A DNA stretch of 64,000 nucleotides. It comes from Chthoniobacterales bacterium. Lineage in GTDB: Bacteria; Verrucomicrobiota; Verrucomicrobiia; Chthoniobacterales; UBA6821. The DNA lies in NCBI GenBank assembly GCA_019747895.1, contig JAIEQF010000008.1:1-64000 (forward strand), written 5' to 3'. How positions within the stretch are numbered: the first letter of the stretch is position 1; every line of letters begins with the position of its first letter. A model generated the notes under the pieces. The model had not been told where the DNA came from. It did no database searches and saw only the letters and a program-made list of their open reading frames with translations. The position numbers and the translations under genes are program-made. This document shows, one piece after another, positions 51,015 to 59,303 of the stretch.

Positions 51015-52085
51015 CTAAACTGCAGTCTTCGCTTCAATGACCTTCATCAGCTCATTCCAAGAAGCCACAAAAGAATCAGCGCCTTCTTTTTGAAGAGTGG
51101 CAGCCAACTCTTTCAGATTAATTCCTGCTTTTGTGAATGCCGCTAGAGTACCATCGCAAACGCTTCCGTCGGCGTTCATGCTGCCAGTGACTTGACCATG
51201 ATCACCAAAGGCGAGGAGCGTTTTTTCTGGCATTGTATTGATGGTGAAAGGAGCTGCTAATCCTGAGACATAGAGCGTATCAGGAGCTTTTGGATCTTTG
51301 GTTCCGGTACTAGCAAGGAGAAGACGCTGCACAGTCGCTCCCGAGTTAAGAACTTTTAAGTAGCGAGGAGAGCTGATCAAAGCACAGTAGGCTTTGTAGC
51401 ATTCTTCTCCAACAGCAACACCCAATTTGTTTACCAAGTTTTCTGGAACTTTAGAAGCCACTGCTACATCCCAGCGGCTGATGAAAACAGAGGCTACCGA
51501 TGACACATAAGGTGACAATCCAGCTTCAATACGTCGCTCAATACCGCGAAGATAAGCTTCTGCAGCTGCTAAATATTGTTCGCACGAAAAAAGCAGTGTC
51601 ACGTTGACTGGCACGCCAGCAAAAATCGATTCTTCAATAGCAGGCAATCCTTCTTTGGTACCTGGAATCTTAATAAAAAGATTAGGGCGATTTGCGGCTT
51701 GATGTAATTCTTTTGCGACCTTTGTCGTTGTAGCTGTGTCGTAGGCGAGGAGGGGAGAGACTTCAAGCGAAACCCATCCATCGATTCCATGAGTTCGTTC
51801 GTGGATTGGTTTAAAGAAATCAGCTGCCATCGTGAGATCTTCAAGTGCTAATGAAAAAAAGAGCTCTTCGCCTGTCAGGCCTTTTTTCATCGCATCTCGA
51901 ATTCCAGCGTCATACGAAGGGCTATTTTTGATAGCGTGATTAAAAATTGTTGGATTAGAAGTCAACCCCGTCACGGAAAGCTCCTCGATATATTTTTTGA
52001 GCGTACCGTTATTAAGAATATCGCGAGTGATATTATCAAGCCAAAGACTTTGCCCTAAATCGTGGAGTTGTTTTGTTGGTTTCAT
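51015..52085 (-). CDS. tal: Transaldolase
   Basis: Transfers dihydroxyacetone between sugar phosphates in the non-oxidative branch. LHDLGQSLWLDNITRDIL, GLTSNPTIFNHAI, VSLEVSPLLAYDT and the Schiff-base Lys segment NLFIKIPGTKEGL are visible, as is ASVFISRWDVAV. At 356 residues it belongs to the longer, actinobacterial/cyanobacterial-type transaldolases. First gene of the sugar cluster on this strand; 19 bp before the glucokinase. Confidence 0.94.
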   Translation of the reverse strand: MKPTKQLHDLGQSLWLDNITRDILNNGTLKKYIEELSVTGLTSNPTIFNHAIKNSPSYDAGIRDAMKKGLTGEELFFSLALEDLTMAADFFKPIHERTHGIDGWVSLEVSPLLAYDTATTTKVAKELHQAANRPNLFIKIPGTKEGLPAIEESIFAGVPVNVTLLFSCEQYLAAAEAYLRGIERRIEAGLSPYVSSVASVFISRWDVAVASKVPENLVNKLGVAVGEECYKAYCALISSPRYLKVLNSGATVQRLLLASTGTKDPKAPDTLYVSGLAAPFTINTMPEKTLLAFGDHGQVTGSMNADGSVCDGTLAAFTKAGINLKELAATLQKEGADSFVASWNELMKVIEAKTAV

Positions 52086-52215
52086 AAAAATTAAATAGGA
52101 ATAAAAATGAGGCTTAACTAAAGGGCAAGCTGTCGATCTTTGTCAAGATTGGATCGATTATTTTTGAAAAAAGAATTTGCATTCCCTCATCTCCTCGTTC
52201 ATAAAAAATAATCTT

Positions 52216-52437
52216 ATGGATAAAAAAACTTCAATCAAACCAACTCCTGTTAAGGCAACCTCGTCAAGCAGCAAAGCCTCTTCCAAGGCTGCACCAAAAA
52301 AAGTAGCTCCTTCCCAGGAAGAAATAGCCCTCCGCGCTTATTTTATTAGCGAGCGTCGCCAGCAGCTCGGATGGGAGGGCGACCCGGTCTCTGATTGGAC
52401 TGATGCAGAGCAGCAGTTAATAGCGGAAAGCAAATAA
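52216..52437 (+). CDS. Small DUF2934-type protein
   Basis: The ATG at 52216 gives 73 residues. A Ser/Lys/Ala-rich low-complexity start (about 1-38) precedes EEIALRAYFISERRQQLGWE and GDPVSDWTDAEQQLI, the conserved DUF2934 pattern of a short helical domain. The role of DUF2934 is unknown. A start 13 codons further upstream is open but not conserved. It stands alone between tal and the SAM-cycle genes. Confidence 0.8.
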   Translation: MDKKTSIKPTPVKATSSSSKASSKAAPKKVAPSQEEIALRAYFISERRQQLGWEGDPVSDWTDAEQQLIAESK

Positions 52438-52441
52438 TTAA

Positions 52442-52500
52442 TTAACCACAAAGAACGCAAAGAAATTAATAATTGGTCTCTTTGCGTTCTTTGTGGTTAA
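52442..52500. terminator. Convergent fold-back, 'AACCACAAAGAACGC' family
   Basis: TTAACCACAAAGAACGCAAA and TTTGCGTTCTTTGTGGTTAA form a perfect 22-bp inverted repeat with a 15-nt loop. It lies between the convergent DUF2934 gene and SahR-like gene (whose stop codon is inside the right arm). Probably a bidirectional terminator. Confidence 0.75.
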
Positions 52501-53432
52501 TTTTTTTCTTTCACGCCGGTTGCCAAGATCGTCTGAAAGTGAGGTGCCTGTGACTCACGAGAGACGATCTGAATTTCTAAATTTTTAAAACCGGCTTTGG
52601 TTAAAAGTGTGTGCAGCTCGACACTCGAGAAGCCAAGCCAGACATGGGCGTAGAGCTCCTTGGCCTGTTCGTAGGTGTGACTCAGAAGATCCAAGATAAT
52701 AATTTTCCCTCCTGGTTTGAGGATTTTAAAAGCAGCATCAACTGCGCGCTGTGGGCTAACGGCATGGTGCAGCGCCTGACTAAAGAGCGCGATATCGACT
52801 GAGTTTTTAATGATCGGAGGATCCTCAATTTCACCAAGTCGATATTCTAAATTTTTGAAGCCATTTTTTTTTGCAATCTTTTTTCCAAAGTTAACCATTT
52901 TAGGAAGGTTGTCGATGGCAATGACTTTTTCGGCAGAACGGGCTAGAAGCTGCGACAAAGTTCCTTCACCAGCACCAAGATCCGCAATAACTAAGGGAGG
53001 TAAAAGTTTTAAGAGACCGTGAGCCAAGGCTTCCCAAGAGCGTCCAGGAACATAGGCATGACCAAACTTGCCTGCTAACTTTCCAAAGTACTCTGCAGCA
53101 CGATCACGCCGTTTAGTTAAGACTAGTTTTAAAGCTTGTTCATCTCGGGAAACCTCTGGCAATTCTTTTGAAGCTTGATCAAGGATTTTTTCCAATGGCT
53201 TAAGCCAAGATGAAATAACCGCATAGTAACTATTTTTTCCCACACGACGATCAGTTACTAGATTTTGGCGACGGAGTTGTGCAAGGCTTGATGAAATACG
53301 AGATTGCCCCATGCTTAGTATTTCTTGAAGTTCTGCAACTGTTAGCTCTTCCTGCCTTAGCAGAAGAACAAGACGAAGGCGAGTTGGTTCTGATAACACA
53401 CTCATCAATGAAAGAATAGATGACATACACAT
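52497..53432 (-). CDS. ArsR-family regulator fused to a SAM-dependent methyltransferase domain (SahR-like)
   Basis: The N-terminal ArsR winged-helix (about 5-85: SEPTRLRLVLLLRQEELTVA, GQSRISSSLAQLRRQNL) is fused to a methyltransferase-like domain (about 140-300, VIADLGAGEGTLSQLLARSA and KPGGKIIILDLLSH). SahR-type regulators of this architecture respond to S-adenosylhomocysteine and control SAM-cycle genes. Here the divergent neighbours are metK and ahcY. An AT-rich palindrome lies in the promoter region. The start is uncertain: ATG at 53432 overlaps the inferred transcription start, and the internal ATG at 53405 better matches ArsR proteins. Confidence 0.85.
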   Translation of the reverse strand: MCMSSILSLMSVLSEPTRLRLVLLLRQEELTVAELQEILSMGQSRISSSLAQLRRQNLVTDRRVGKNSYYAVISSWLKPLEKILDQASKELPEVSRDEQALKLVLTKRRDRAAEYFGKLAGKFGHAYVPGRSWEALAHGLLKLLPPLVIADLGAGEGTLSQLLARSAEKVIAIDNLPKMVNFGKKIAKKNGFKNLEYRLGEIEDPPIIKNSVDIALFSQALHHAVSPQRAVDAAFKILKPGGKIIILDLLSHTYEQAKELYAHVWLGFSSVELHTLLTKAGFKNLEIQIVSRESQAPHFQTILATGVKEKN

Positions 53433-53435
53433 TTA

Positions 53436-53465
53436 TATATACAAATATCTTGATATGTTGTGCAA
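53436..53465 (-). promoter_or_regulatory. Putative sigma-70 promoter of the SahR-like gene
   Basis: On the minus strand TTGCAC (53460-53465) is followed after 18 nt by TATATA (53436-53441). The palindrome ATATCTTGATAT sits between them. Transcription would begin near 53429, so the first ATG would be almost leaderless and the ATG at 53405 would have a short leader. Confidence 0.5.
53445..53456. promoter_or_regulatory. Candidate operator for the SahR-like regulator
   Basis: ATATC-TT-GATAT, a 12-bp palindrome with a mismatched centre, is the best symmetric site in the divergent regulator/metK region. It lies exactly between the -35 and -10 of the regulator's own promoter and about 25 bp upstream of the metK -35. 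This fits autorepression and possible control of metK-ahcY; it is inferred from position. Confidence 0.5.
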
Positions 53466-53480
53466 ATTATTTTAATTTTT

Positions 53481-53510
53481 TTGAAAACAGATAACTCTAC
53501 ACTCTACAAT
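53481..53510 (+). promoter_or_regulatory. Putative sigma-70 promoter of metK-ahcY
   Basis: TTGAAA (53481-53486), 18-nt spacer, TACAAT (53505-53510), about 38 bp before the metK ATG. The leader is short and no SAM riboswitch fold is visible in it. Confidence 0.55.
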
Positions 53511-53548
53511 ATTTCGATACTTTAACTACTGCTCAGCAGCTTCAACAT

Positions 53549-54784
53549 ATGCCTAAAAACTTTATTTTTTCCTCAGAGTCCGTTGCCGAAGGTCATCCTG
53601 ACAAAGTTTGTGATACCATTTCTGACGCTATTTTAGATGCTTGCTTAGCCATTGATCCCAATAGCCGTGTGGCCTGCGAGGTCTATGCGAAAAGCAACGT
53701 CGTTGTTGTGGGCGGCGAAATCAGCATTCCTAAGCACAAAGGAAAAAGCATCGATAGCGTCCTTAACATTAATAAAATTGTTCGCGAGGTTATTACTGAG
53801 ATTGGCTACGTTCATGACGATGATGTTTTTCATGCTGAGAAAATTTTTATTAATAACATCATCACTTCACAAAGCGATGACATCGCTCAAGGAGTTGATG
53901 TGCGGAAGAGCAAAGGAAAAACAGTTCACGAGCAGGGAGCAGGGGATCAAGGTTTGATGTTTGGCTATGCCTGTGATGAGACTCCGGAGCTGATGCCGGC
54001 GCCGATCATGTATGCGCATCGCCTAGGCCGTGAGTTGACGCGCTTGCGCAAAGCTGGCAAAGCAAAATGGCTTCGTCCCGATGCGAAGACTCAAGTTTCG
54101 GTGCAATATGAAGATGGAATTCCAACACATGTTGTCAATGTTGTCATTTCTACTCAACACACCGCTGAAGCAAAAAATCAAGAGATCGAAAAATTTTTGA
54201 TCAATCAAGTCATCAAAAAGGTCATTCCAGGGAAGATGCTCACTTCAAAAACAAAGTTCCTCATCAACCCAACAGGACGCTTTGTGATTGGTGGTCCTCA
54301 AGGAGACACTGGGCTTACAGGACGAAAAATTATTGTTGATACCTATGGTGGAATGGGACGTCATGGCGGCGGAGCCTTTTCTGGAAAGGATCCGAGCAAG
54401 GTTGACCGTTCTGCAGCCTACATGGGACGTTACGTTGCTAAGAACGTTGTTGCTGCCCAATTTGCTAAAAAATGCGAAGTTCAATTTGCTTATGCTATCG
54501 GCTGCGCTGATCCTGTCAGCATTCACATCGATACTTTTGGAACAGCAACTATCCCTGAAGAAGTTATTAAAAAATCTATCGAAGCAACGTTCCGCTTTAA
54601 ACCAGCTGACGTTATCGAAACCTTAAAACTCAAACGTCCGATTTATTCCAAGACAACCAACTATGGTCACTTCGGAAAAATCGACGACCTCAATAGCATC
54701 ACCTGGGAGCGCACCGACAAGGTAGATGCTTTGAAAAAAGAAGCATCCTCGATTATGAAAAAGATGAAATCGAAGATTGCGTAA
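53549..54784 (+). CDS. metK: S-adenosylmethionine synthetase
   Basis: Makes SAM from methionine and [38 protein letters not shown], the [20 protein letters not shown] nucleotide/methionine motif and [20 protein letters not shown] are all present. The 411 residues are some 25 more than in E. coli, typical for several non-proteobacterial phyla. ahcY follows after 42 bp and the regulator is divergent, so the SAM cycle is clustered. Confidence 0.97.
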   Translation: MPKNFIFSSESVAEGHPDKVCDTISDAILDACLAIDPNSRVACEVYAKSNVVVVGGEISIPKHKGKSIDSVLNINKIVREVITEIGYVHDDDVFHAEKIFINNIITSQSDDIAQGVDVRKSKGKTVHEQGAGDQGLMFGYACDETPELMPAPIMYAHRLGRELTRLRKAGKAKWLRPDAKTQVSVQYEDGIPTHVVNVVISTQHTAEAKNQEIEKFLINQVIKKVIPGKMLTSKTKFLINPTGRFVIGGPQGDTGLTGRKIIVDTYGGMGRHGGGAFSGKDPSKVDRSAAYMGRYVAKNVVAAQFAKKCEVQFAYAIGCADPVSIHIDTFGTATIPEEVIKKSIEATFRFKPADVIETLKLKRPIYSKTTNYGHFGKIDDLNSITWERTDKVDALKKEASSIMKKMKSKIA

Positions 54785-54826
54785 TTATTCCCATCCATCA
54801 TTTTTAAACTCATTATTTTTACCACT

Positions 54827-56245
54827 ATGTCCAATTCCACTAACGATTTTAAAGTAGCCGACCTCTCCCTCGCTGAATGGGGACGCAAAGAAATTTCGAT
54901 TGCTGAGCAAGAAATGCCAGGCCTCATGAGCATTCGCAAAAAATATGCGAAAGATAAACCTCTCCAAGGCGTCCGCATCACAGGCTCCTTGCATATGACA
55001 ATCCAGACTGCCGTCCTGATTGAAACACTCCAAGAGCTCGGCGCAAGTGTGCGTTGGGCAAGCTGCAATATTTTTTCAACTCAAGACCAAGCTGCTGCCG
55101 CAATCGCTGCAACGGGAACTCCTGTCTTTGCTTGGAAAGGGGAGAGTCTCGAAGAATATTGGTGGTGCACTTATCAGGCCATCTCCTTTCCAGGTGGCAA
55201 AGGCCCTGAGCTAGTCGTTGATGATGGTGGCGACGTGACACTCTTGCTGCACAAAGGTTATGAGCTCGAGAAAGGGGACAACACTTGGGTTAACTCTCCT
55301 TCTAGCAATCATGAGGAGCAGGTGATCAAAGATCTTTTGAAAAAAGTTTATGCAGAAAATCCAACACGCTGGCATGAAATGGTCAAAGATTGGAAAGGGG
55401 TTTCTGAAGAGACAACGACCGGCGTGCATCGTCTCTACAAACTTCATGAGCAAGGAAAACTTTTGATTCCTGCGTTCAACGTCAATGATTCGGTGACGAA
55501 GAGCAAATTCGATAATCTTTACGGCTGCCGTCACTCGCTCGTCGATGGACTCAACCGCGCTATCGACGTTATGATTTCCGGAAAAGTTGCCGTCGTCTGT
55601 GGTTATGGTGATGTCGGCAAAGGATGCGCTCAATCATTGCGCGGACAAGGAGCTCGCGTCATCGTTACTGAGATTGATCCGATCAATGCGCTGCAAGCAG
55701 CCATGGAAGGGTACGAGGTCACCACGATCGAAGAAACTTTGGGTCGCGGCGACATCTATGTCACAACGACAGGCAATTTTAAAGTGATCACTCTTGAGCA
55801 CATGAAGAAGATGAAAGATCAAGCGATCGTCTGTAACATTGGTCACTTTGATAACGAAATCGAAGTTGATAATCTCGTCGCTTTTCCTGGCATCAAAAAA
55901 ACAAACATTAAGCCACAGGTTGATAAATATACCTTCCCTGCTGGAAATGAAATTTTCCTTCTCGCAGAAGGACGTCTCGTTAATCTCGGCTGCGCTACAG
56001 GCCATCCAAGTTTTGTGATGAGCAATAGTTTTAGCAATCAGACATTGGCCCAACTCGACCTTTGGAAAAATCGTGAGCAATATAAACCAGGCGTCTATAT
56101 CTTGCCCAAGAAGCTTGATGAAGAAGTCGCTCGCTTGCACTTGGAAAAAATCGGCGTCAAGTTGACCGTGCTGACCAAGGAGCAAGCTGACTATCTTGAT
56201 ATTCCTGTGGATGGGCCTTACAAGCCAGAACACTACCGTTACTAA
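54827..56245 (+). CDS. ahcY: Adenosylhomocysteinase
   Basis: NAD-dependent hydrolysis of S-adenosylhomocysteine to adenosine and homocysteine. The N-terminal part has [36 protein letters not shown] and the [13 protein letters not shown] signature; the NAD site is [20 protein letters not shown] and the C-terminus ends [10 protein letters not shown]. Length 472 is that of the longer class, with the ~40-residue insertion around 150-190 that separates bacterial/eukaryotic long from short forms. No methyl-cycle gene other than metK is adjacent. Confidence 0.97.
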   Translation: MSNSTNDFKVADLSLAEWGRKEISIAEQEMPGLMSIRKKYAKDKPLQGVRITGSLHMTIQTAVLIETLQELGASVRWASCNIFSTQDQAAAAIAATGTPVFAWKGESLEEYWWCTYQAISFPGGKGPELVVDDGGDVTLLLHKGYELEKGDNTWVNSPSSNHEEQVIKDLLKKVYAENPTRWHEMVKDWKGVSEETTTGVHRLYKLHEQGKLLIPAFNVNDSVTKSKFDNLYGCRHSLVDGLNRAIDVMISGKVAVVCGYGDVGKGCAQSLRGQGARVIVTEIDPINALQAAMEGYEVTTIEETLGRGDIYVTTTGNFKVITLEHMKKMKDQAIVCNIGHFDNEIEVDNLVAFPGIKKTNIKPQVDKYTFPAGNEIFLLAEGRLVNLGCATGHPSFVMSNSFSNQTLAQLDLWKNREQYKPGVYILPKKLDEEVARLHLEKIGVKLTVLTKEQADYLDIPVDGPYKPEHYRY

Positions 56246-56348
56246 AAAGTACGCCTAGCTTTTCTGGCTTGAAGGAGGGGCGTAGAGGTTGTATTTTTTT
56301 TGTGAATTTTAACTTCATTAAAAAGATCAACCTTAACGCTTCAAAAGC

Positions 56349-56936
56349 ATGAATGATAATATAAAACCAATAGAGTCTGGAAGAGTCATAACTCCGACCA
56401 CGCTACCACACGAGAGGGTTGATTCCTGGGATCATCTTGATGGTGATTCAAAAGTCCACTTCAATCTTAAGACCCAAACCTACCAAGCAAAGCCGTTCCA
56501 ATCGAAGCATCCTTTTGGGCGCCTTCTCTCTTTTTTAAGTGGAGAAATTTCATTTAAAGCTCTTTTGAGTTCCGAAGAGACAAAAATAGAAGCTTTTAAC
56601 AGCACAAAAAAGCAAATTGAAGATGATCTAAAGCACCATCTCCACGATAAATATGTTGCAGAATGTGGCGAAAATTATAACCCTGAAATCCACTCTCACA
56701 TTGATACCTATATCAGCGAAAATCTAGCTAATCTACAAGAGCATGAGCTTACCGGAAATAAATTAAAGGAGCTAAAAGCTCAGTTTAAACTTCCTGAGGA
56801 ATTTCCTCTTGCCTCAGAGCAAAAACTTTATACGCCGGACAAATCTCAATTGCCTAGCAGCCAATATTCAAAAGTACCTATCGCAAAAGATCAGCCAAAA
56901 TTCACACCTACTTTACCCAGCGACATCCGATTTTAA
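56349..56936 (+). CDS. Small protein of unknown function
   Basis: Not recognised. The 195 residues lack a signal peptide and membrane segments. A central region (about 45-125) has FGRLLSFLSGEISFKALLSS and a helical EAFNSTKKQIEDDLKHHLHD. The C-terminus is Pro/Ser/Lys-rich. FGRLLSFLSGEI, followed by a long helix, faintly resembles FGAFIHTFFSKDI plus a helix in the product at 61984; both flank paralogous permeases. Its stop overlaps the convergent permease stop by 4 bp. Confidence 0.6.
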   Translation: MNDNIKPIESGRVITPTTLPHERVDSWDHLDGDSKVHFNLKTQTYQAKPFQSKHPFGRLLSFLSGEISFKALLSSEETKIEAFNSTKKQIEDDLKHHLHDKYVAECGENYNPEIHSHIDTYISENLANLQEHELTGNKLKELKAQFKLPEEFPLASEQKLYTPDKSQLPSSQYSKVPIAKDQPKFTPTLPSDIRF

Positions 56937-58348
56937 ATAACTCTTTCTTCCGCTTTAGCATCTCTATTTTTTGAGTTTTTGTAATAAAGAACAAAGGGAA
57001 TGGTGCAGCAGATAAGGATGCCTGCAACGATGAGCAGCTCATACGTTGTTAAGTTACCAACGGGAATCTGAGTGGGGGGCAAAAAGCCGATAAAAATAGT
57101 GAAGAGACTGGCTGCACAGCCTGATCCACAAATGATCCAGAGGCCTATTTTTCCTCCAGGGATGGTAAAGGCTCGTTTCACATTTGGATATTTATAGCGC
57201 AGTTTAATGGCTGTAATAAACAGCATAAAATAAAACATCAGCTGTAGAATCGCGGCGACATCAGTGAGGAGCCAGAAGCTGCTACTGACGCTCGGCATTA
57301 AAAAGAACGCAGCACACAAGATGGTAAAAATCGCACCTTGCAATAAGAGGATCGTTACGGGGATCGCATGTTTGTTTTGAAATCCAAACTTTTCTGAAAA
57401 GCATTGATCATGGCAGGCAACTAACAACCCTTTGCTTGGCCCTAAAATCCAGGCATTGGCAATACCAACTGAACTGAGTACAATCAACAATGCTAAGACT
57501 GGCATCATCCAACTGATATGGAACGCAGCAAAGAAAACCTCGAATGCTTGGAGCATGCCAGAGACGATATTAATTTGTTGTTGAGGGATGACTAAGGCGA
57601 TGGCTAGCGAAGAAAAAATGAGCGTGCTGACAATAATAATAACCGACCAAAAAATAGCTTTGGGATAGTTGCGTTGTGGATTTTCGACGTCTCCTGCATG
57701 AATGGCGGACATTTCGATGCCTGTTAATCCATAGAACATGGCCGTCAGTAGCACTAAATTATTGATGTTGCTTAAGTCTGGAAAAAAACTGTGCCAGTCA
57801 AAGTGAAGGCAGATCGGCTTTCCCATCATCATCCAAATACCAGCTAACGCGGAAATTAAAATCATCGGAACAATGGTTCCGACAACAGCCGCAATCGTGC
57901 ACAAGAGGCTCGAGGCTGAGAGTCCAAAAAAATTAATAATCGTGGCTCCCCAAAAGAAAACAAGAACGATGATCAGCATATAGACGGGATTGTTCACGAG
58001 ATTAGGATTGATGCAGTAGGCCAATGTTGCACCGATAAAAGTCATGATAGTCAGAAACCAAAGAATGTTATTAAACCACTGGAGCCACATCGTGAAAAAC
58101 CCCCACTTTTTACCGAATGCTTCTCGCGCCCAAACATAGATTCCTCCGGTTTCAGGCCACCCTGTTGCAAGCTCAGCAGCAACAAGAGACATCGGAATAA
58201 AAAAAACTAAAGCAACGAGTAAAAAATAAAAAACCAGCGACAGCCCATATTCCGCGCTGGTCGACAGCGTTTTTAAACTATCAATGGCGATGAGATTGAT
58301 CATCACCAGACTAAAAAGGCTCAACGTTTTTTTCTTAGGAGTATTCAT
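56933..58348 (-). CDS. APC-superfamily amino-acid permease / antiporter (paralog 1)
   Basis: The ATG at 58348 gives 471 residues with about 12 hydrophobic segments. The start KKTLSLFSLVMINLIAIDSL and ELATGWPETGGIYVWAREAFGKKWGF match GadC-like amino-acid antiporters; YGLTGIEMSAIHAGDVENPQRNYPKA is typical of the family. A longer open frame up to 58639 is antisense to the SDR gene and is not part of the protein. Paralog 2 is at 60495. The transported amino acid (for example glutamate/GABA exchange) is not decided by sequence. Confidence 0.88.
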   Translation of the reverse strand: MNTPKKKTLSLFSLVMINLIAIDSLKTLSTSAEYGLSLVFYFLLVALVFFIPMSLVAAELATGWPETGGIYVWAREAFGKKWGFFTMWLQWFNNILWFLTIMTFIGATLAYCINPNLVNNPVYMLIIVLVFFWGATIINFFGLSASSLLCTIAAVVGTIVPMILISALAGIWMMMGKPICLHFDWHSFFPDLSNINNLVLLTAMFYGLTGIEMSAIHAGDVENPQRNYPKAIFWSVIIIVSTLIFSSLAIALVIPQQQINIVSGMLQAFEVFFAAFHISWMMPVLALLIVLSSVGIANAWILGPSKGLLVACHDQCFSEKFGFQNKHAIPVTILLLQGAIFTILCAAFFLMPSVSSSFWLLTDVAAILQLMFYFMLFITAIKLRYKYPNVKRAFTIPGGKIGLWIICGSGCAASLFTIFIGFLPPTQIPVGNLTTYELLIVAGILICCTIPFVLYYKNSKNRDAKAEERVI

Positions 58349-58425
58349 GTTGTTATAAGTCTCACTTCGATTTGATGAAGATCTACATAAAATAAAGAAA
58401 GAGCAAACTGTAATGTATTTTTTTT

Positions 58426-58457
58426 CCTGTAACCTGCAAGCTATAACCTGGTAGCCT
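58426..58457. repeat. CCTGTAACCTG word repeat
   Basis: CCTGTAACCTGCAAGCTATA then ACCTGGTAGCCT lies between the permease start and the SDR start in a divergent intergenic region. It belongs to the CAGGTTACAG word family; no inverted partner is visible nearby. Confidence 0.5.
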
Positions 58458-58463
58458 AATCTC

Positions 58464-59303
58464 ATGAAAAAATCACCTCTTGTCTGGTTCATCACAGGAA
58501 CATCTGGCGGCTTTGGATCCGAGCTCGTCCGAGTGGCATTGGCACGCGGTGATAGCGTGGTAGCGACTTCGCGCGATCCTGAGAAAGTGGAAGCGACTTT
58601 TCCCAATTGCTCAGATCGTCTTCTGGCGCTGCGCGTCAATCTTCATAGCATCTCCGAAATAGAAGAAGCCGTCGCAGTGGCGATCGCAACTTTTGGAAAG
58701 ATCGACATTCTCATCAACAACGCAGGGTATGGCCTCTTGGGGGCGCTGGAAGAGGCGAGCGAGAAAGAAATTTTAGAACTTTTCCAAGTCAATGTCTTTG
58801 CTCTTCTTCGCATGACAAGAGCTGTTTTACCTCATTTTAGAAAAAACCGCAGCGGCCATATCGTGAACATCTCTTCGATGTGGGGCTTAACAGCAGCAGC
58901 TGGTGCCGGTATTTACAACGCCACGAAGTTTGCCGTCGAAGGGCTATCACAAGCATTGGTACAGGAAGTCAAACCGCTCGGCATCGATGTCACAATTGTT
59001 GAGCCTGGCGGTTTTCGGACGGACTTTTTAGGGAAGTCGATTGTTTTTTCCTCAACGGTCATCGACGATTATGCAAAGACCTCTGGCGCTCTTCGCACTT
59101 GGGGAGAGACCAGCCATCGAACGCAACGTGGCGATACGAAACTTGGAGCAGAAGCCATTGTCAATGCCGTCACCTCGCAACATCCTCCGCTCCATTTGCT
59201 GCTCGGACCGGACGCTTACGAAGATACGCTTCAACATCTCGATGAACAGCGTCGTGAATTTGAAGCGTGGCGTGAGGTGACTCATTCGACAGATGTGAAA
59301 TGA
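58464..59303 (+). CDS. Short-chain dehydrogenase/reductase
   Basis: Classical SDR of 279 residues: nucleotide motif WFITGTSGGFGSELV (7-21), the structural LINNAGYG, catalytic Ser in NISSMWG and the YNATK pair (Tyr and Lys), then VEPGGFRTDF. Substrate is not predictable; the N-terminal TGTSGGFG pattern resembles small-molecule oxidoreductases acting on ketones or sugars. It overlaps the following MFS gene by 4 bp (ATGA), so the two are co-expressed. Confidence 0.88.
   Translation: MKKSPLVWFITGTSGGFGSELVRVALARGDSVVATSRDPEKVEATFPNCSDRLLALRVNLHSISEIEEAVAVAIATFGKIDILINNAGYGLLGALEEASEKEILELFQVNVFALLRMTRAVLPHFRKNRSGHIVNISSMWGLTAAAGAGIYNATKFAVEGLSQALVQEVKPLGIDVTIVEPGGFRTDFLGKSIVFSSTVIDDYAKTSGALRTWGETSHRTQRGDTKLGAEAIVNAVTSQHPPLHLLLGPDAYEDTLQHLDEQRREFEAWREVTHSTDVK

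Noticed and set aside
53511-53548. SAM riboswitch before metK
   Set aside because: The leader between the likely promoter and the ATG is under 40 nt, too short for any known SAM class, and no matching stem is visible.
58349-58639. N-terminal extension of permease paralog 1
   Set aside because: The extra 97 residues are antisense to the SDR gene, rich in Arg/Ser and lack similarity. The family-typical start is at 58348.
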